This document shows positions 43,342 through 52,513 of a stretch of DNA of 64,000 bases, one piece after another. The first letter of the stretch is position 1; each line of letters opens with the position of its first letter. Both the position numbers and the translations under genes were made by a program. Source of the stretch: CAVPCY01 sp963702525 (GTDB lineage Bacteria; Actinomycetota; Coriobacteriia; Anaerosomatales; PHET01); NCBI GenBank assembly GCA_963702525.1, contig CAVPCY010000021.1:62001-126000 (forward strand). Reading direction: 5' to 3'. The notes below the pieces were generated by a model that searched no databases, was not told the origin of the DNA, and was given only the letters and a program-made list of their open reading frames with translations.

Positions 43342-43369
43342 TGAATACCGCCCAGCGGCGGCTTGTCAA
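43342..43369 (-). promoter_or_regulatory. promoter of the ornithine degradation operon with palindromic spacer
   Basis: On the - strand a perfect -35 TTGACA (43369-43364) and a -10 TATTCA (43347-43342) are separated by 16 bases, about 47 bases before the ord start codon. The spacer contains the inverted repeat CCGCC/GGCGG with a 4-base loop (43348-43361), placed where a repressor would block RNA polymerase. Strong by sequence; the operator role is inference. Confidence 0.65.
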
Positions 43370-43449
43370 CACACGAACACGCACGAACCGCGAGTTCGCA
43401 CGCCGCCCCTATGCGGCGGATCACACGGGTGCTCGCCGGAATCGAGACA

Positions 43450-44115
43450 CTACTTGGGCTCGCCGGTCGCCTCGTACGGCACCATCCCAAGGAGCTCCAG
43501 GCCCGTGTCCGGGCTGTACCGCCAGTTCTCGGCAGACATGGTGCCCGTCAGCTTGTCGTCCGCCCCTCGCGTCATGTCGATCTCGAAGTGCTGGTCGAAC
43601 GTGACATCCGGGGCGGCCTTGTGATCCTTGAGCACCAGCTTCACCGACAGACGGTCACCGGACCACTCGTACGTACCGACCCCGGGTGGCGGCTCCAGCC
43701 ACACAGCGCGCCCCGTCGGGCCGTCTCCTTGCAGCTCGATCGTGAACTGCGGCCGCGCGTTGTCACTCCGGATGATGAGCCAGCGCTTGGTCTTCGCCTC
43801 GTCCTTGGTCGCGGGCTCCCTCGTGCCGCCGCGCGGGAGAAGCCGGTTGTGCTCGACGCCGACCCTCCGCCCGAGAATCTCGTCGAACGCGCCGGAGAGC
43901 GCTCTGTCCCCGGTGAAGAGGTACGCGCCGAACGCAAGCACCATCGTCACGATGATCGCCACCAGCATGGCGCTTCGGCACCCCTTCCGCGGTGGCTGCT
44001 TCTTGCGCTTCAGCGTCTCGTCGTCGACCCCGAGCACGCGCTCGAAATCGCTCTTGAACTCCTTCTTGATCTGGCCCTGTGTTGGCCGCTCCTCAGACGG
44101 CTTCTTCTCGGCCAT
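43450..44115 (-). CDS. hypothetical membrane-anchored protein
   Basis: A 221-residue protein, not recognised. A charged N-terminal ~50 residues (KKPSEERPTQGQIKKEFKSD, LKRKKQPPRKG) is followed by one membrane helix (AMLVAIIVTMVLAFGAYLF, ~50-68) and an extracytoplasmic domain with RWLIIRSDNARPQFTIELQG, GTYEWSGDRLSVKLVLKDH and FDQHFEIDMTRGADDKLTG. The orientation would put the domain outside. Two bases from the lipoprotein gene upstream, so likely one operon of envelope proteins. Confidence 0.6.
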   Translation of the reverse strand: MAEKKPSEERPTQGQIKKEFKSDFERVLGVDDETLKRKKQPPRKGCRSAMLVAIIVTMVLAFGAYLFTGDRALSGAFDEILGRRVGVEHNRLLPRGGTREPATKDEAKTKRWLIIRSDNARPQFTIELQGDGPTGRAVWLEPPPGVGTYEWSGDRLSVKLVLKDHKAAPDVTFDQHFEIDMTRGADDKLTGTMSAENWRYSPDTGLELLGMVPYEATGEPK

Positions 44116-44117
44116 CG

Positions 44118-44664
44118 CTATCGCACCGCCACGTCCATCGGGGTCGCAGTGCCATCGACCTCAGGCGCGAAGGTGAGGATGAAGCCAGTCGAGCCCGGGT
44201 CGACCGCGTAGATGAACGCGGTCGTCGTGCTGTAGTTGGGCTCAAGCGGGCTCATGTCCAGCGCGTTGTAGGCCTGCCTCTTGGCGAATGTCTCGACGGT
44301 CGCCCCGGATCCGTCCTTCATCGAGAAGTCCTCGGGCTTGATCTCGAGCGTCGTCGTCCCTGAGTTGTAGAGACCCACATTGACGAACAAGAGCTCCTTG
44401 CCTGCGGGCGCGGGGATCTGTCCCGGCGCTACGTTCTCGGTGTAGATATCGGTGACCGAGAAGGTCCACGGCCCCGACTTCTGCTCGTCGCCCACCTTGG
44501 CAGGGCCGGACTGCGTCTCAGCAGGAGCCGGTTCGCTCTCGGCTGCGGTCGGGCGTTTCGGCCGAGCCGCTCGTCGCTGGAGGCTGCGCCGGCTGCCCTG
44601 CGGAGCACCCGACCACAAGAACGCAGCACAACAGCACGATCAACAACATGCTGTACCGAGCCAC
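44118..44664 (-). CDS. lipoprotein with DUF4352-like domain (frameshifted)
   Basis: About 182 residues. The N-terminal frame, from GTG 44664, gives VARYSMLLIVLLCCVLVVGC, a lipoprotein signal with lipobox VVGC, then a Pro/Ser-rich linker. Near 44560 the frame changes, and the rest (from RPTAAESEPAPAETQ) reads to the stop at 44118. The C-terminal ~120 residues (SGPWTFSVTDIYTENV, KELLFVNVGLYNSGTTTLEI, KPEDFSMKDGSGATVETF) resemble the DUF4352/telokin-like fold common in secreted actinobacterial and clostridial lipoproteins. One indel in the linker explains the break. Function unknown; probably cell-surface binding or structural. Confidence 0.6.
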
Positions 44665-44802
44665 CTGAGACACCCCCCGTGCGCCCCTCGGAACCCGCGA
44701 TGAATCGGCGGCTGACGGGCGCTGTCCAGCGCACCGGTCCTCATGTCCCCATGTCGATGTTCCCTGCGCGCGGGGGGTGCGAAACCGGCGAGCCGCTAGC
44801 CC

Positions 44803-45468
44803 CTAGGTCGTCTCATCGCTGGGCTTTGGCTTGGGCTTGGGCGCGGGCGGCCTGGGAGTGTGCTTGTAGTAGCGCCAGTCGCTCTTGTCGCTCTTGTTCC
44901 CGGCGGCGTCTTGCGCCCATACGCGCCAACGCCTCGTCACGTAGAGCACGCGTGCCGAGTAGGTCGTGTCCTTGAGCCCCGAGATGATCTGCGCCTTGCC
45001 GTACTTGCCACTCGGGAGCTTGTCTTGGATCTCGAAGGCGTACGTGACAGGCTCGCCCGAGTCGTCCTCGACCTCGCTCCATCGTAGATTCACGCGTGCG
45101 GCGTCGATGCGCGCGCCGTCCTTCGGGGACTTCTGGGTGGGGGTCGGCGGCGGCTCTTCGTCGGTGGCCGTGGGCTCCTCCGAAGCAAGGTCCTCCTCGG
45201 CAGCGAGATCCGCGTCAGCGGTATCGGTGGGTACCTCCTCAACGACACCGGCAGGCAGTGTCGTCTGGGCCTGGACGGATGGCTGCGGCTCCGGCTCGGG
45301 CGCGCTCGAGCGGCCCCACGCGTAGCCGATCGCGACACCGGCGCCCAGCATCATGAGGCCGCCGACCACCAGCGTGATCGTCAGGCGCTGCTCTCGGCTC
45401 AGTCCGCTTTGCCGGTACGAGCGACGCTGGATGCTGCCGAGGTCGTCCCCGCGCCCGAAGTTGCTCAT
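44803..45468 (-). CDS. hypothetical membrane-anchored protein with acidic linker and Ig-like domain
   Basis: 221 residues. Basic N-terminal ~28 residues, one membrane helix (LTITLVVGGLMMLGAGVAIG, ~29-48), a long Glu/Pro/Thr-rich spacer (~55-110), then a beta-rich domain (RVNLRWSEVEDDSGEPVTYA, YGKAQIISGLKDTTYSAR, RRWRVWAQDAAGNKSD) resembling a fibronectin III/Ig-like fold, and a Pro/Lys tail. ATG at 45468. A surface protein by design; no enzyme motif. Confidence 0.6.
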   Translation of the reverse strand: MSNFGRGDDLGSIQRRSYRQSGLSREQRLTITLVVGGLMMLGAGVAIGYAWGRSSAPEPEPQPSVQAQTTLPAGVVEEVPTDTADADLAAEEDLASEEPTATDEEPPPTPTQKSPKDGARIDAARVNLRWSEVEDDSGEPVTYAFEIQDKLPSGKYGKAQIISGLKDTTYSARVLYVTRRWRVWAQDAAGNKSDKSDWRYYKHTPRPPAPKPKPKPSDETT

Positions 45469-45619
45469 CCGTCCCCCCGCACGAAGATGGCGTCTGTGCC
45501 AACCCTAGTGCTCGGAGCCGTGTGGGGCAAGGGCTAACGAGGCACGGCGACGGCTGCGAGCGTACGCTAGATGCCAGCACGTGAGGCCCGCCGAGGATGA
45601 GGGCCAACCACCCGGACCG

Positions 45620-47179
45620 TCATCTCCTGCGTCTGGAGACCATCGAGCCCGTGACACCCAGCACGATGCCGGTCTCTCCGGGCCAGACGGGCAACAGCGG
45701 TGGGAAACCGGTGTCCGTGCCCAGGAGGCTCGGAGTCGCCTCCACGCTTCCGGTGGCAGCGGCAGAAGCGCTGGCGTCAAGCGAGGCGGTACCATCAAGC
45801 GAAGCGCTGGCGTCGAGCGATGCCGACGCATCTATCGAAGCAGTGGCATCGATCGTACTCGACGGCAAGACCGACACCGCGTCCAGCAGGAGCTGCGCGG
45901 CCAAGCCGTCATCGATGCCGTCGTCAGGGTTGTGGACGTTGTAGCCGCCGGGAGAGTAGCTGTCCCCGTGGCACGTGTAGCACGACTCGGTGTCGGCGCG
46001 CGCATGCCCCGGGCTGTCCGGCAGGTGCAGCACGCCGCCGTCGCGCGGCAAGCCCACGACCTCTCCGGCGGCGGCGTCTGCGGTGTAGGTCCCGGCGACG
46101 CTGTCCCAGCCCTCGGTGGTGTCGTTCGTGGTGTGGCAGGTGAAGCAGAACGCCCTCACGCTGCCAGCACCGGTCGTCGTTTCGAGCGACGCGCCGCGCT
46201 CATCGGTGATCAGCGAGGCTGTTGCCGCGAGTGGAGCCGTGCGGATTGTGGCACTCGAAGCACGGGAGCGGCGCGCCTACAGGCAACGTGCCGCCACTCG
46301 TCACGATGGAGTGTCCTGCACCCGCAGTCCCCGCTGCGAACTGCTCGATGTCGACGGTCGCGGTCGCGAAGCCGCTGGGCTTGGCGCCGCCGTGGCACCT
46401 GAAGCACAGCGCGGCATACGAGCCATCGACCGGGCTCGAAGCGCTCGCCGACTGCGCGGGGACCGTGTACGTCGCGACCAGGCCGTCGTAGGCGTTCGGG
46501 CCGCCATGGGCCGCATGGCAGTAGCGGCAGTCGCCCTGCTGCCGACCCACGGGATCGCTCATGCCGACCGTCTGTGTCGTCTCGGGAATCAGCCGGTGCG
46601 CGTTGTCCACCGAGAAGTACGTGTCCGGCCCCGTCCAGGTGCCCGCGACCGGGTAGCCGGTGTCGTCGCGAGAGGGCTCGGATGTCGAAGGGTAGCCCGG
46701 ACCGTACCAGTCGTCGTTCGACGAATGACACGCGAGACACATCTCCGGGCCCGCCGAAGGCGGCCGCGGACCGTTGACGAGTCCTGGCCGGGATCATCCT
46801 GGCGTCCTCAGAGGCGGCATGGCTGTCGTGGCACGTCTCGCACCCTGCGATTCGAGCACTGCCAGCCCCGCTACCGCCCAGCGTGTGCCCGCTCGGCAGT
46901 CCGAACGAGTCGACCGACCCGCTCGCGACGTTGGAGGCGGTGCTGTCGCTGCCATCGTGACAGCGCAAGCAGACTCCGGTGACTACGCCTTCCGGGGCGC
47001 TCGTCTCGGAGCAGCAGGGGGGCCTTGGCGGCGTGAACCGAGTGGCACGCGGCGCATCGGTTGGTGTCCACGGTCGAACGGATGTGGGGCGATTCGGCGT
47101 GCGCCTGAACCGCGAAAGCGAAGAACAGGGCTCCTGTCACCAGCAGAAGCTCTGCGGTGCGGCCCCATCGCTTCGACAT
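45620..47179 (-). CDS. secreted nine-heme c-type cytochrome (three frameshifts)
   Basis: About 519 residues when frames are joined. Signal peptide from ATG 47179 (WGRTAELLLVTGALFFAFAV, cleavage near QAHAES). Heme-binding CxxCH motifs in order: CAACH, CLRCH, CETCH, CLACH, CRYCH, CFRCH, CFECH, CFTCH, CYTCH. Frame changes fall near 47015, 46790 and 46215; each segment continues the CxxCH pattern, so indels are likely. After the last heme is a repeat of Ala/Ser/Asp hexapeptides, then a short hydrophobic patch and SRRRR. The heme layout recalls NapC/NrfH-independent multiheme cytochromes involved in extracellular or respiratory electron transfer. The acceptor is unknown. Confidence 0.82.
45763..45853. 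repeat. 18-base tandem repeats encoding A/S-D hexapeptides in the cytochrome tail
   Basis: About five imperfect 18-base units read on the - strand as ATASID, ASASLD, ASASLD, GTASLD, ASASAA. Likely a flexible stalk between the heme domain and the C-terminal end; such repeats vary in copy number between strains. Confidence 0.6.
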
Positions 47180-47350
47180 CCTGTGCCTGGCGCTGCTCAC
47201 TGCCCGTCCGATCCGTCGGAAATGTGTCCCGACGAATCACATAAGCGCAACTCCCGAGCCAACTATTAGGCGAGATTAATGGGGTTTGTATGGAGTGTGG
47301 CGCGCCAAAACCGCACTTCAGCACGGTAGTGCGCCAGGGTGACGCCAGCC

Positions 47351-47837
47351 CTACTTGGCGAGGATCGCGTAGATCTCGCGACGCGCTCGCTCGAGCGAGT
47401 CGGTCGCCGCGAGTCGCTGCGCCGGTCCGCCGGCGTGCTCCACCTCGTGCACGGCCTCCGAGAGTTGCCACAATGCGTCGCGAAGCGAGCGGTCGACTCC
47501 GCCGGCGGAATCGAGACCGGCGTCTTCGGCGTCAGCCGCGCGCAGCCGATAGCCGAAGCCGCGAACCGTCTCGACCGCATCGGGCGCGCCCGATCGCAGA
47601 GAGCTTGTGGCGAAGCCGTGACATGTGGACGCTCACCGACTCGGATGAGTACTCGCGCGCATCCGAGTCCTCGGCAAGCTGATCGGCCGAGAAGACCCAC
47701 CCGGGGTGCTCGGCGAGTCTGGCCAGAATCTCGAACTCCCGAGACGTGAGTTCGACGGGGACTCCGGCTACAAGCACCTCTCGCTCGCGCGGACGAAGCT
47801 CCAAACCGCACGCCACTATGTCACCGACCGGTGACAC
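47351..47837 (-). CDS. OmpR-type winged-helix DNA-binding protein without receiver domain (frameshifted)
   Basis: About 162 residues. Residues ~5-95 are a Trans_reg_C winged helix: GLELRPREREVLVAGVPVEL, LTSREFEILARLAEHPGWVF, SADQLAEDSD, VSVHMSRLRHKLSA. Near 47590 the frame shifts; the other frame continues APDAVETVRGFGYRLRAADA, the expected wing, then an unrecognised helical tail ending REIYAILAK at 47351. There is no phosphorylatable receiver. GTG at 47837 follows CAGGGGGGTAGTGAG. It lies directly upstream of the cytochrome gene in the same direction and may regulate it. Confidence 0.72.
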
Positions 47838-47904
47838 CTCACTACCCCCCTGACGAGGCCTCGCGCTCGAGGCCTCTCATACGCTCCATATACCCGCGAT
47901 GGCG

Positions 47905-48349
47905 CTACTTGAGGTAGTCCGACGCGTTGGCGGGCGGAACCTGCTCGCCCCAGTCGATCCGACCGTTGTCTCGCCAGTCGATCACGTGCCAGATCTCGTG
48001 GGCGACGATGTCTTCGAGGGTGGCGGTGTGATCGGGGCTGATGACTATCTCGCCGTCCTGTGTAGTACGAGACCGCCTGCTCGCCCTTCGGCGTGGGGCC
48101 TTCGTGGATGGTGACCCCACCGAGGTAGCGGTACACCCCGGCGTGCTCGGCGAGCAGCTGCGTGGCGCGCTCCGTGATGTCGGGTCCGGGCGCAGGATCG
48201 GGACTCATCCGAAGGGAGGCCACGGCCGCCTTGGCGGAGGGTGCGGCGGATGCGGGCGCGGCGACGACTGCAGGCCGAGCACCAAGCGAGGCTGCGAGGA
48301 GGATGGCGCCGAGCGCGGCGGCCAAGAGGAGAGAGCGAAGAACCTTCAT
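47905..48349 (-). CDS. small secreted HExxH protein, putative metalloprotease (frameshifted)
   Basis: About 147 residues. Signal peptide from ATG 48349 (KVLRSLLLAAALGAILLAAS). The mature part has ITERATQLLAEHAGVYRYLG and GPTPKGEQAVSYY. Near 48060 the frame shifts and continues TQDGEIVISPDHTATLEDIV, AHEIWHVIDWRDNGRIDWG, ending SDYLK. HEIWH is a zincin motif, and the downstream D/G-E could supply a third ligand. It may cleave peptides outside the cell or be a cell-wall-linked minimal zincin. One indel explains the break. Confidence 0.65.
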
Positions 48350-48433
48350 GCCGCATGGGCAAGCGAGATGCGTGCCGACGGCCCCCGCCCGACCGCCCGG
48401 AGCGACCGCGCGCGCCCGCTCGAAGCACCGGCC

Positions 48434-49430
48434 TCAGTCGCTCACCCGCAGCTCATCGCGGTCGTTCATGATCTCGATGCCGGCCTGGTGTCCGGTTCCC
48501 TCGAACACGACCGCCGCTCGCCCACCCCTCACCGCGCGCAAGGTGACGTCGATCGTGCCGCCCAGCGACTCGGCGTCGCGACCTTCCATGGCGCCGAGCA
48601 CGGGCGCCTTCAGGATGAGAGTCTCGCATCCGCGAAGGTGCACCTCGAGTTCCTCTCGGCGATCGCCGACCACCACGTGCGCCTCGTTCTCGCCCGTCTC
48701 GACGAGCTTGATGCGAGCGCCTGTGTAGGTCGCGAAACGGCGGAGCTCCCCGTCGTGCAGCAGCCCTGCGATGTTGCCCACGAACGAGCCGCCCATCCAC
48801 GGGATCTTGGCGACCGAGACCATCACCGAGGTGCCTCGTGCCGCGAAGCTGTTCGACTGAGCCCAGATCCACGAGCTGGGAAACGAACGGCCCCAGTCCT
48901 TCTCGACGTAGCCGCGTCCGTGGTCGAAGCAGGTCTCGGCATCGTCGATGGTGATCGAGCCGAGCAGCGAGTGGTCCATCGACAGCACGCCGTGGTAGGT
49001 CTCCATGCGCGGGACGAACCTGTACCAGCCCATGATGCCGGGGGAGAACATCGTCACCGGCCACGGGTCCCACGGTCCGTAGCGCACGGCGCCGGTGACC
49101 ACGCACTCGCCATTGGCCAAGTCGAGCGAGATGCCGTGCCGGTCGAAGTAGCTGCTGCCGACACTCACGCGGTACGGGTCTCGCGCATCCCAGCGGAAGT
49201 GGTCGATCGGATGCGCGAAGTAGTGGGCGTTCCCGCCCGAAGGGACGACCTGCACGAACGAATGGCTGGCTGCACCGTCGGCCGAGAACGAGACGCCCGG
49301 TATGACCGCGATCGTCCGGCCCTTGCTCTGCATCGACGTGCTTGTAGTACCACCCCTCGAAGTACCGCCGAGACACACTCCCGCCCTGATAGGCGGCCGG
49401 ACGCCAGATGCGGTGCGGTGGGAGCGGCAT
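48434..49430 (-). CDS. tocopherol cyclase-like / lipocalin-type protein (frameshifted)
   Basis: About 332 residues. Starts PLPPHRIWRPAAYQGGSVSR and RYFEGWYYKHV, the FEGWYYK hallmark of the tocopherol cyclase family; near 49335 the frame shifts to SMQSKGRTIAVIPGVSF and goes on through AHPIDHFRWDARDPYRVSVG, GPWDPWPVTMFSPGIMGWY, GRGYVEKDWGRSFPSSWIWA, QSNSFAARGTSVMVSVAKIP and WMGGSFVGNIAGLLHDGELR. The EKDWGxxFPxxWIWAQ block is strongly conserved in the family. In bacteria outside the phototrophs this fold is widespread with unknown function; a lipid or isoprenoid ligand is likely. Not expected to make tocopherol here. Confidence 0.78.
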
Positions 49431-49439
49431 TCGGCTAGC

Positions 49440-49627
49440 TCAGGCCATGCTTCTTCGTGTGGGCTCGGCCACCGACGATAAGGCGATCGTGACGCGCCCG
49501 GGCACGAAGGGCGCCGACGTCTGCCAGCCGAGCACGATCGGGGTCGAGACCCCTCGGCTCGCTTCGCCTTCCGACCTGCGCTTGCCCAGATATCGCCGGT
49601 GAACGGCCAATGGCTCTTCTCGGTCAT
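49440..49627 (-). CDS. possible small protein (frameshifted)
   Basis: ATG at 49627 has a strong GGAGGTGGAGTACCTG upstream and opens MTEKSHWPFTGDIWASAGR. Near 49575 another frame is better and gives RGVSTPIVLGWQTSAPFVPG and RVTIALSSVAEPTRRSMA to a stop at 49440. About 62 residues. No family recognised; called because of the ribosome-binding site and position just upstream of the tocopherol cyclase-like gene. Confidence 0.35.
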
Positions 49628-49713
49628 CAGGTACTCCACCTCCGGCCATGGATCGCCGTGCTCACAACAAGTACATACCCCCGTGGCCACGCGACTGCGT
49701 GATGCGGAGGCCC

Positions 49714-52359
49714 CTACGCAGATTCCGCTTCGTCGCGTGGCCGTTCGTCCCAGGACGGATGAGGGCGCGCGATGTGGAAGCCCTGAGCATAGGTCACGCC
49801 GTACTGGCGAAGCAGCTCCAGGGTCGCTGCGTCCTCGACGAACTCGGCGGTCGACTCGATTCCGAACCCGGCGGCAAGCTCGACGATGGCGCGTACGACG
49901 TGCTGGTCTTGTCGGCTGTCGCACATGTTCTGCACGAAGCTGCCGTCGATCTTCAGGCAGTCGACCGGCAGGTTGCGCAGGTAGTAGAAGGACGAGAACC
50001 CCGAGCCGAAGTCGTCGAGAGCCACTCGGCAGCCCAACCGCTTGAGCGTTTCGATGAACTCACGCGCCCGGCCTATGTCGGAAACCGCCGCTGTCTCGGT
50101 GATCTCGACACCGAACAGCGATGGGTCGATGCCGGTGCGAATGATCTCAGACTCGATCAGCGGCAACAGCTCGGGATCGTCAAACGCGCACCCCGACAGG
50201 TTCACATCGAGGCGACACGGCTCGTTGGGCCCGGTGCGCATCGAGATCAGGTCGATGGCTCGACGCACCATCCAACGGTCGATCTCCGCGATCTGGCCCG
50301 TTCGCTCGGCTACCGGCAAGAACGTCCCGGGCGGGACGAGCGACCCGTCCTCGTCCTCCATGCGGATCAGCAGCTCGTGCCGGTCGAACTCACCACTTCC
50401 CAAATCGAGCACGGGTTGGGCATACACGATGAACCTGTCGGCGCGCAGGGCCTCTTCGATCCGGGAAGACCAGTCGAAGTGGGCCTGCAGTTCGGCCTGC
50501 CAACGCTCTTCAGGACGGTAGACGCAGTACTGGTCGCCTCCGGCATCCTTCGCGCGGTACATCGCCATGTCGGCGAAGGCGAGGGTCTCCTCCGCCGTGG
50601 AGGCGTGGTCGGGAAAGACCGCAACGCCCACCGAAGCGCTGACTCGCACTTCGCGATATTCGACCTTGAACGAGCACTCTCGGATATCGGCGATGAGCCG
50701 TTCCGCGCAACCCGCGGCCTCATTGTGTGTCACATCGCGAAGCAGCACGGCGAACTCGTCGCCGCCGATCCGGGCGAGCATGCTGCCAGCGCGAAGCCGT
50801 TGTCCCAACTCATACGCCAAGCCGGCAAGCACTTGGTCGCCAGTCCCATGCCCCAGCGAGTCGTTGACGTCCTTGAAGTTGTCCAGGTCGAACCAGAGCA
50901 CGGCGCCGTGTGCAACGGCACCACCGGCGTGCTCGAACTGTTCTCTCAACTTCGCTTCGAAACTCCGCCGGTTGTACAGACCGGTCAGGTGGTCTCGGTT
51001 AGCAAGCTGTACGAGTTCCAGCTCGGCACGCTTGCGGTCGGTCACGTCACGCACGATCCACTGGACGCCGTGAATCGATCCATCCTCGGCCATCATGGGC
51101 GACGAGCCGACCTCGACCGGCACCACGTCGCCACGAGTGCAGCACATCTCGACCTCAAAGGACTCCGATGCGCCCCGCTCGACCACTCTGTTGAACCGTC
51201 GTTCGGCGAGCTCTCTCGAGTCAGCGCAGAGCACTGCGGTGTAGTCCGAGCCGATCAGATCCTCCGCACGGATGCCCGTAAGTCGGGCGGCTCGTGAGTT
51301 CGCGAATGTGATGTGACCGCTTGTGTCGATGCCCAACACCGCATCGGCCATGTGGTCGATCAGCTCGCGGTACCGCTGCTCCGACGCTCGGGCCTTCTGT
51401 TCGGCATGAGTCCGCACGACGACCTCACGATGCTGTCGGTGCATCGCATTCGCGACACCCGCCGTCGACGCCACACCGAAGACCACAAGCGCGAGCCCGA
51501 GCCAGCGCGAAGCATCGGCTCCCGCTTGATGGATGGTGCGCGGAATCGTCACGCGAAGGAGCAGCGCGTTGCGCCCCGCAAAGTCCTGCACACGCCGATA
51601 GCCTGCAATCCGCTGTGTGCTCAGGGGCACTGCGACCGCCGCTTCGGGCGCGGCATCCGCGAATGCGCTACTCGCGAGTGCGGGCATTGCGGAATCGGCG
51701 TCCGACGCGAAGACCGCGATGGGCAAGTGCGTCAGATCGGACAGTGCCTCGACCTCAGCGGCATCGAGCAGGCGGCCTGCGATCAAGAAAGGCCCAAGCG
51801 CTCCGGAGCCGTCGGTCTTGGTGATGGGCTGCGTGGCGAACAGGAGCGGACCGCGACCGGTAGTGACGATACCACTCCCTTTGCGGGCGCTTGGGTCGTA
51901 GGCTCGAGCAAGCTCGCCCGACTCCACGATACCGAGAAGGTAGCCAGGCAGGTCGCTCGGCTCGCCGCTGGCCACGTCCACCGCTCGCCCGACCACCGCG
52001 CGAGTGTCGGGATCGGCGATGGCCATGAAGTCGACGCCGAGACTGAGCATCGAGTCAGCCACGAAGTTGTCGTCGAGGTAGCCGGGGTACTCCCCCTGCA
52101 CGAACGACACGGTGTCGTCCCATCGGGCGTAGTCCGCAACGACTCGACTCAGAACATCGATGCGGTTGGCGATGGCATCCTCCGCGCGCTCTATCGCGGC
52201 CTCGACTTCGCGATGCTCCAACTGTGCGTAGCTCCGAGAGCTGATAGCGCGCGTGGCCGCGTACAACCCGGCGAGCAAGGCGGCGATGAGGCACACCAAG
52301 AAGACCATCGTTGATATCGATGGCCGCGCTGATGGTTTGGCGGGCCGAACACCGGCCAC
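49714..52359 (-). CDS. membrane c-di-GMP protein: CHASE4-like sensor, PAS, GGDEF and EAL domains
   Basis: 881 residues. N-terminal helix (TMVFLVCLIAALLAGLYAAT, ~17-36), an extracytoplasmic CHASE4-like region with DYARWDDTVSFV (~80), a second helix (LGLALVVFGVASTAGVANAM), PAS (YRELIDHMADAVLGID), a GGDEF cyclase domain with intact RIGGDEFAVLL, and an EAL domain with ELLIRMED, DVNLSG, FGVEITETAAVSD, ALDDFGSGFSSF, LKIDGSFV and YAQGFHIARP. The catalytic Glu/Asp set of EAL looks largely kept, though AEFVE replaces AEGVE. Probably both makes and degrades c-di-GMP under an external signal. GTG at 52359 follows GAAGGGGAATTGG. Confidence 0.9.
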   Translation of the reverse strand: MAGVRPAKPSARPSISTMVFLVCLIAALLAGLYAATRAISSRSYAQLEHREVEAAIERAEDAIANRIDVLSRVVADYARWDDTVSFVQGEYPGYLDDNFVADSMLSLGVDFMAIADPDTRAVVGRAVDVASGEPSDLPGYLLGIVESGELARAYDPSARKGSGIVTTGRGPLLFATQPITKTDGSGALGPFLIAGRLLDAAEVEALSDLTHLPIAVFASDADSAMPALASSAFADAAPEAAVAVPLSTQRIAGYRRVQDFAGRNALLLRVTIPRTIHQAGADASRWLGLALVVFGVASTAGVANAMHRQHREVVVRTHAEQKARASEQRYRELIDHMADAVLGIDTSGHITFANSRAARLTGIRAEDLIGSDYTAVLCADSRELAERRFNRVVERGASESFEVEMCCTRGDVVPVEVGSSPMMAEDGSIHGVQWIVRDVTDRKRAELELVQLANRDHLTGLYNRRSFEAKLREQFEHAGGAVAHGAVLWFDLDNFKDVNDSLGHGTGDQVLAGLAYELGQRLRAGSMLARIGGDEFAVLLRDVTHNEAAGCAERLIADIRECSFKVEYREVRVSASVGVAVFPDHASTAEETLAFADMAMYRAKDAGGDQYCVYRPEERWQAELQAHFDWSSRIEEALRADRFIVYAQPVLDLGSGEFDRHELLIRMEDEDGSLVPPGTFLPVAERTGQIAEIDRWMVRRAIDLISMRTGPNEPCRLDVNLSGCAFDDPELLPLIESEIIRTGIDPSLFGVEITETAAVSDIGRAREFIETLKRLGCRVALDDFGSGFSSFYYLRNLPVDCLKIDGSFVQNMCDSRQDQHVVRAIVELAAGFGIESTAEFVEDAATLELLRQYGVTYAQGFHIARPHPSWDERPRDEAESA

Positions 52360-52513
52360 CCAATTCCCCTTCGCAGTACCTTCGCGGTCATGACGAAGCC
52401 ACAAGAGGGGTATCGGCGTTGGGGGTTCGTGCTTGAGCTGTATGGCAAGAAGCAGACCGGAGGCGCAGCGAGCCGGCGCACAGAGCTGAGCTAGACTCGG
52501 GTGAACCGCGTCC

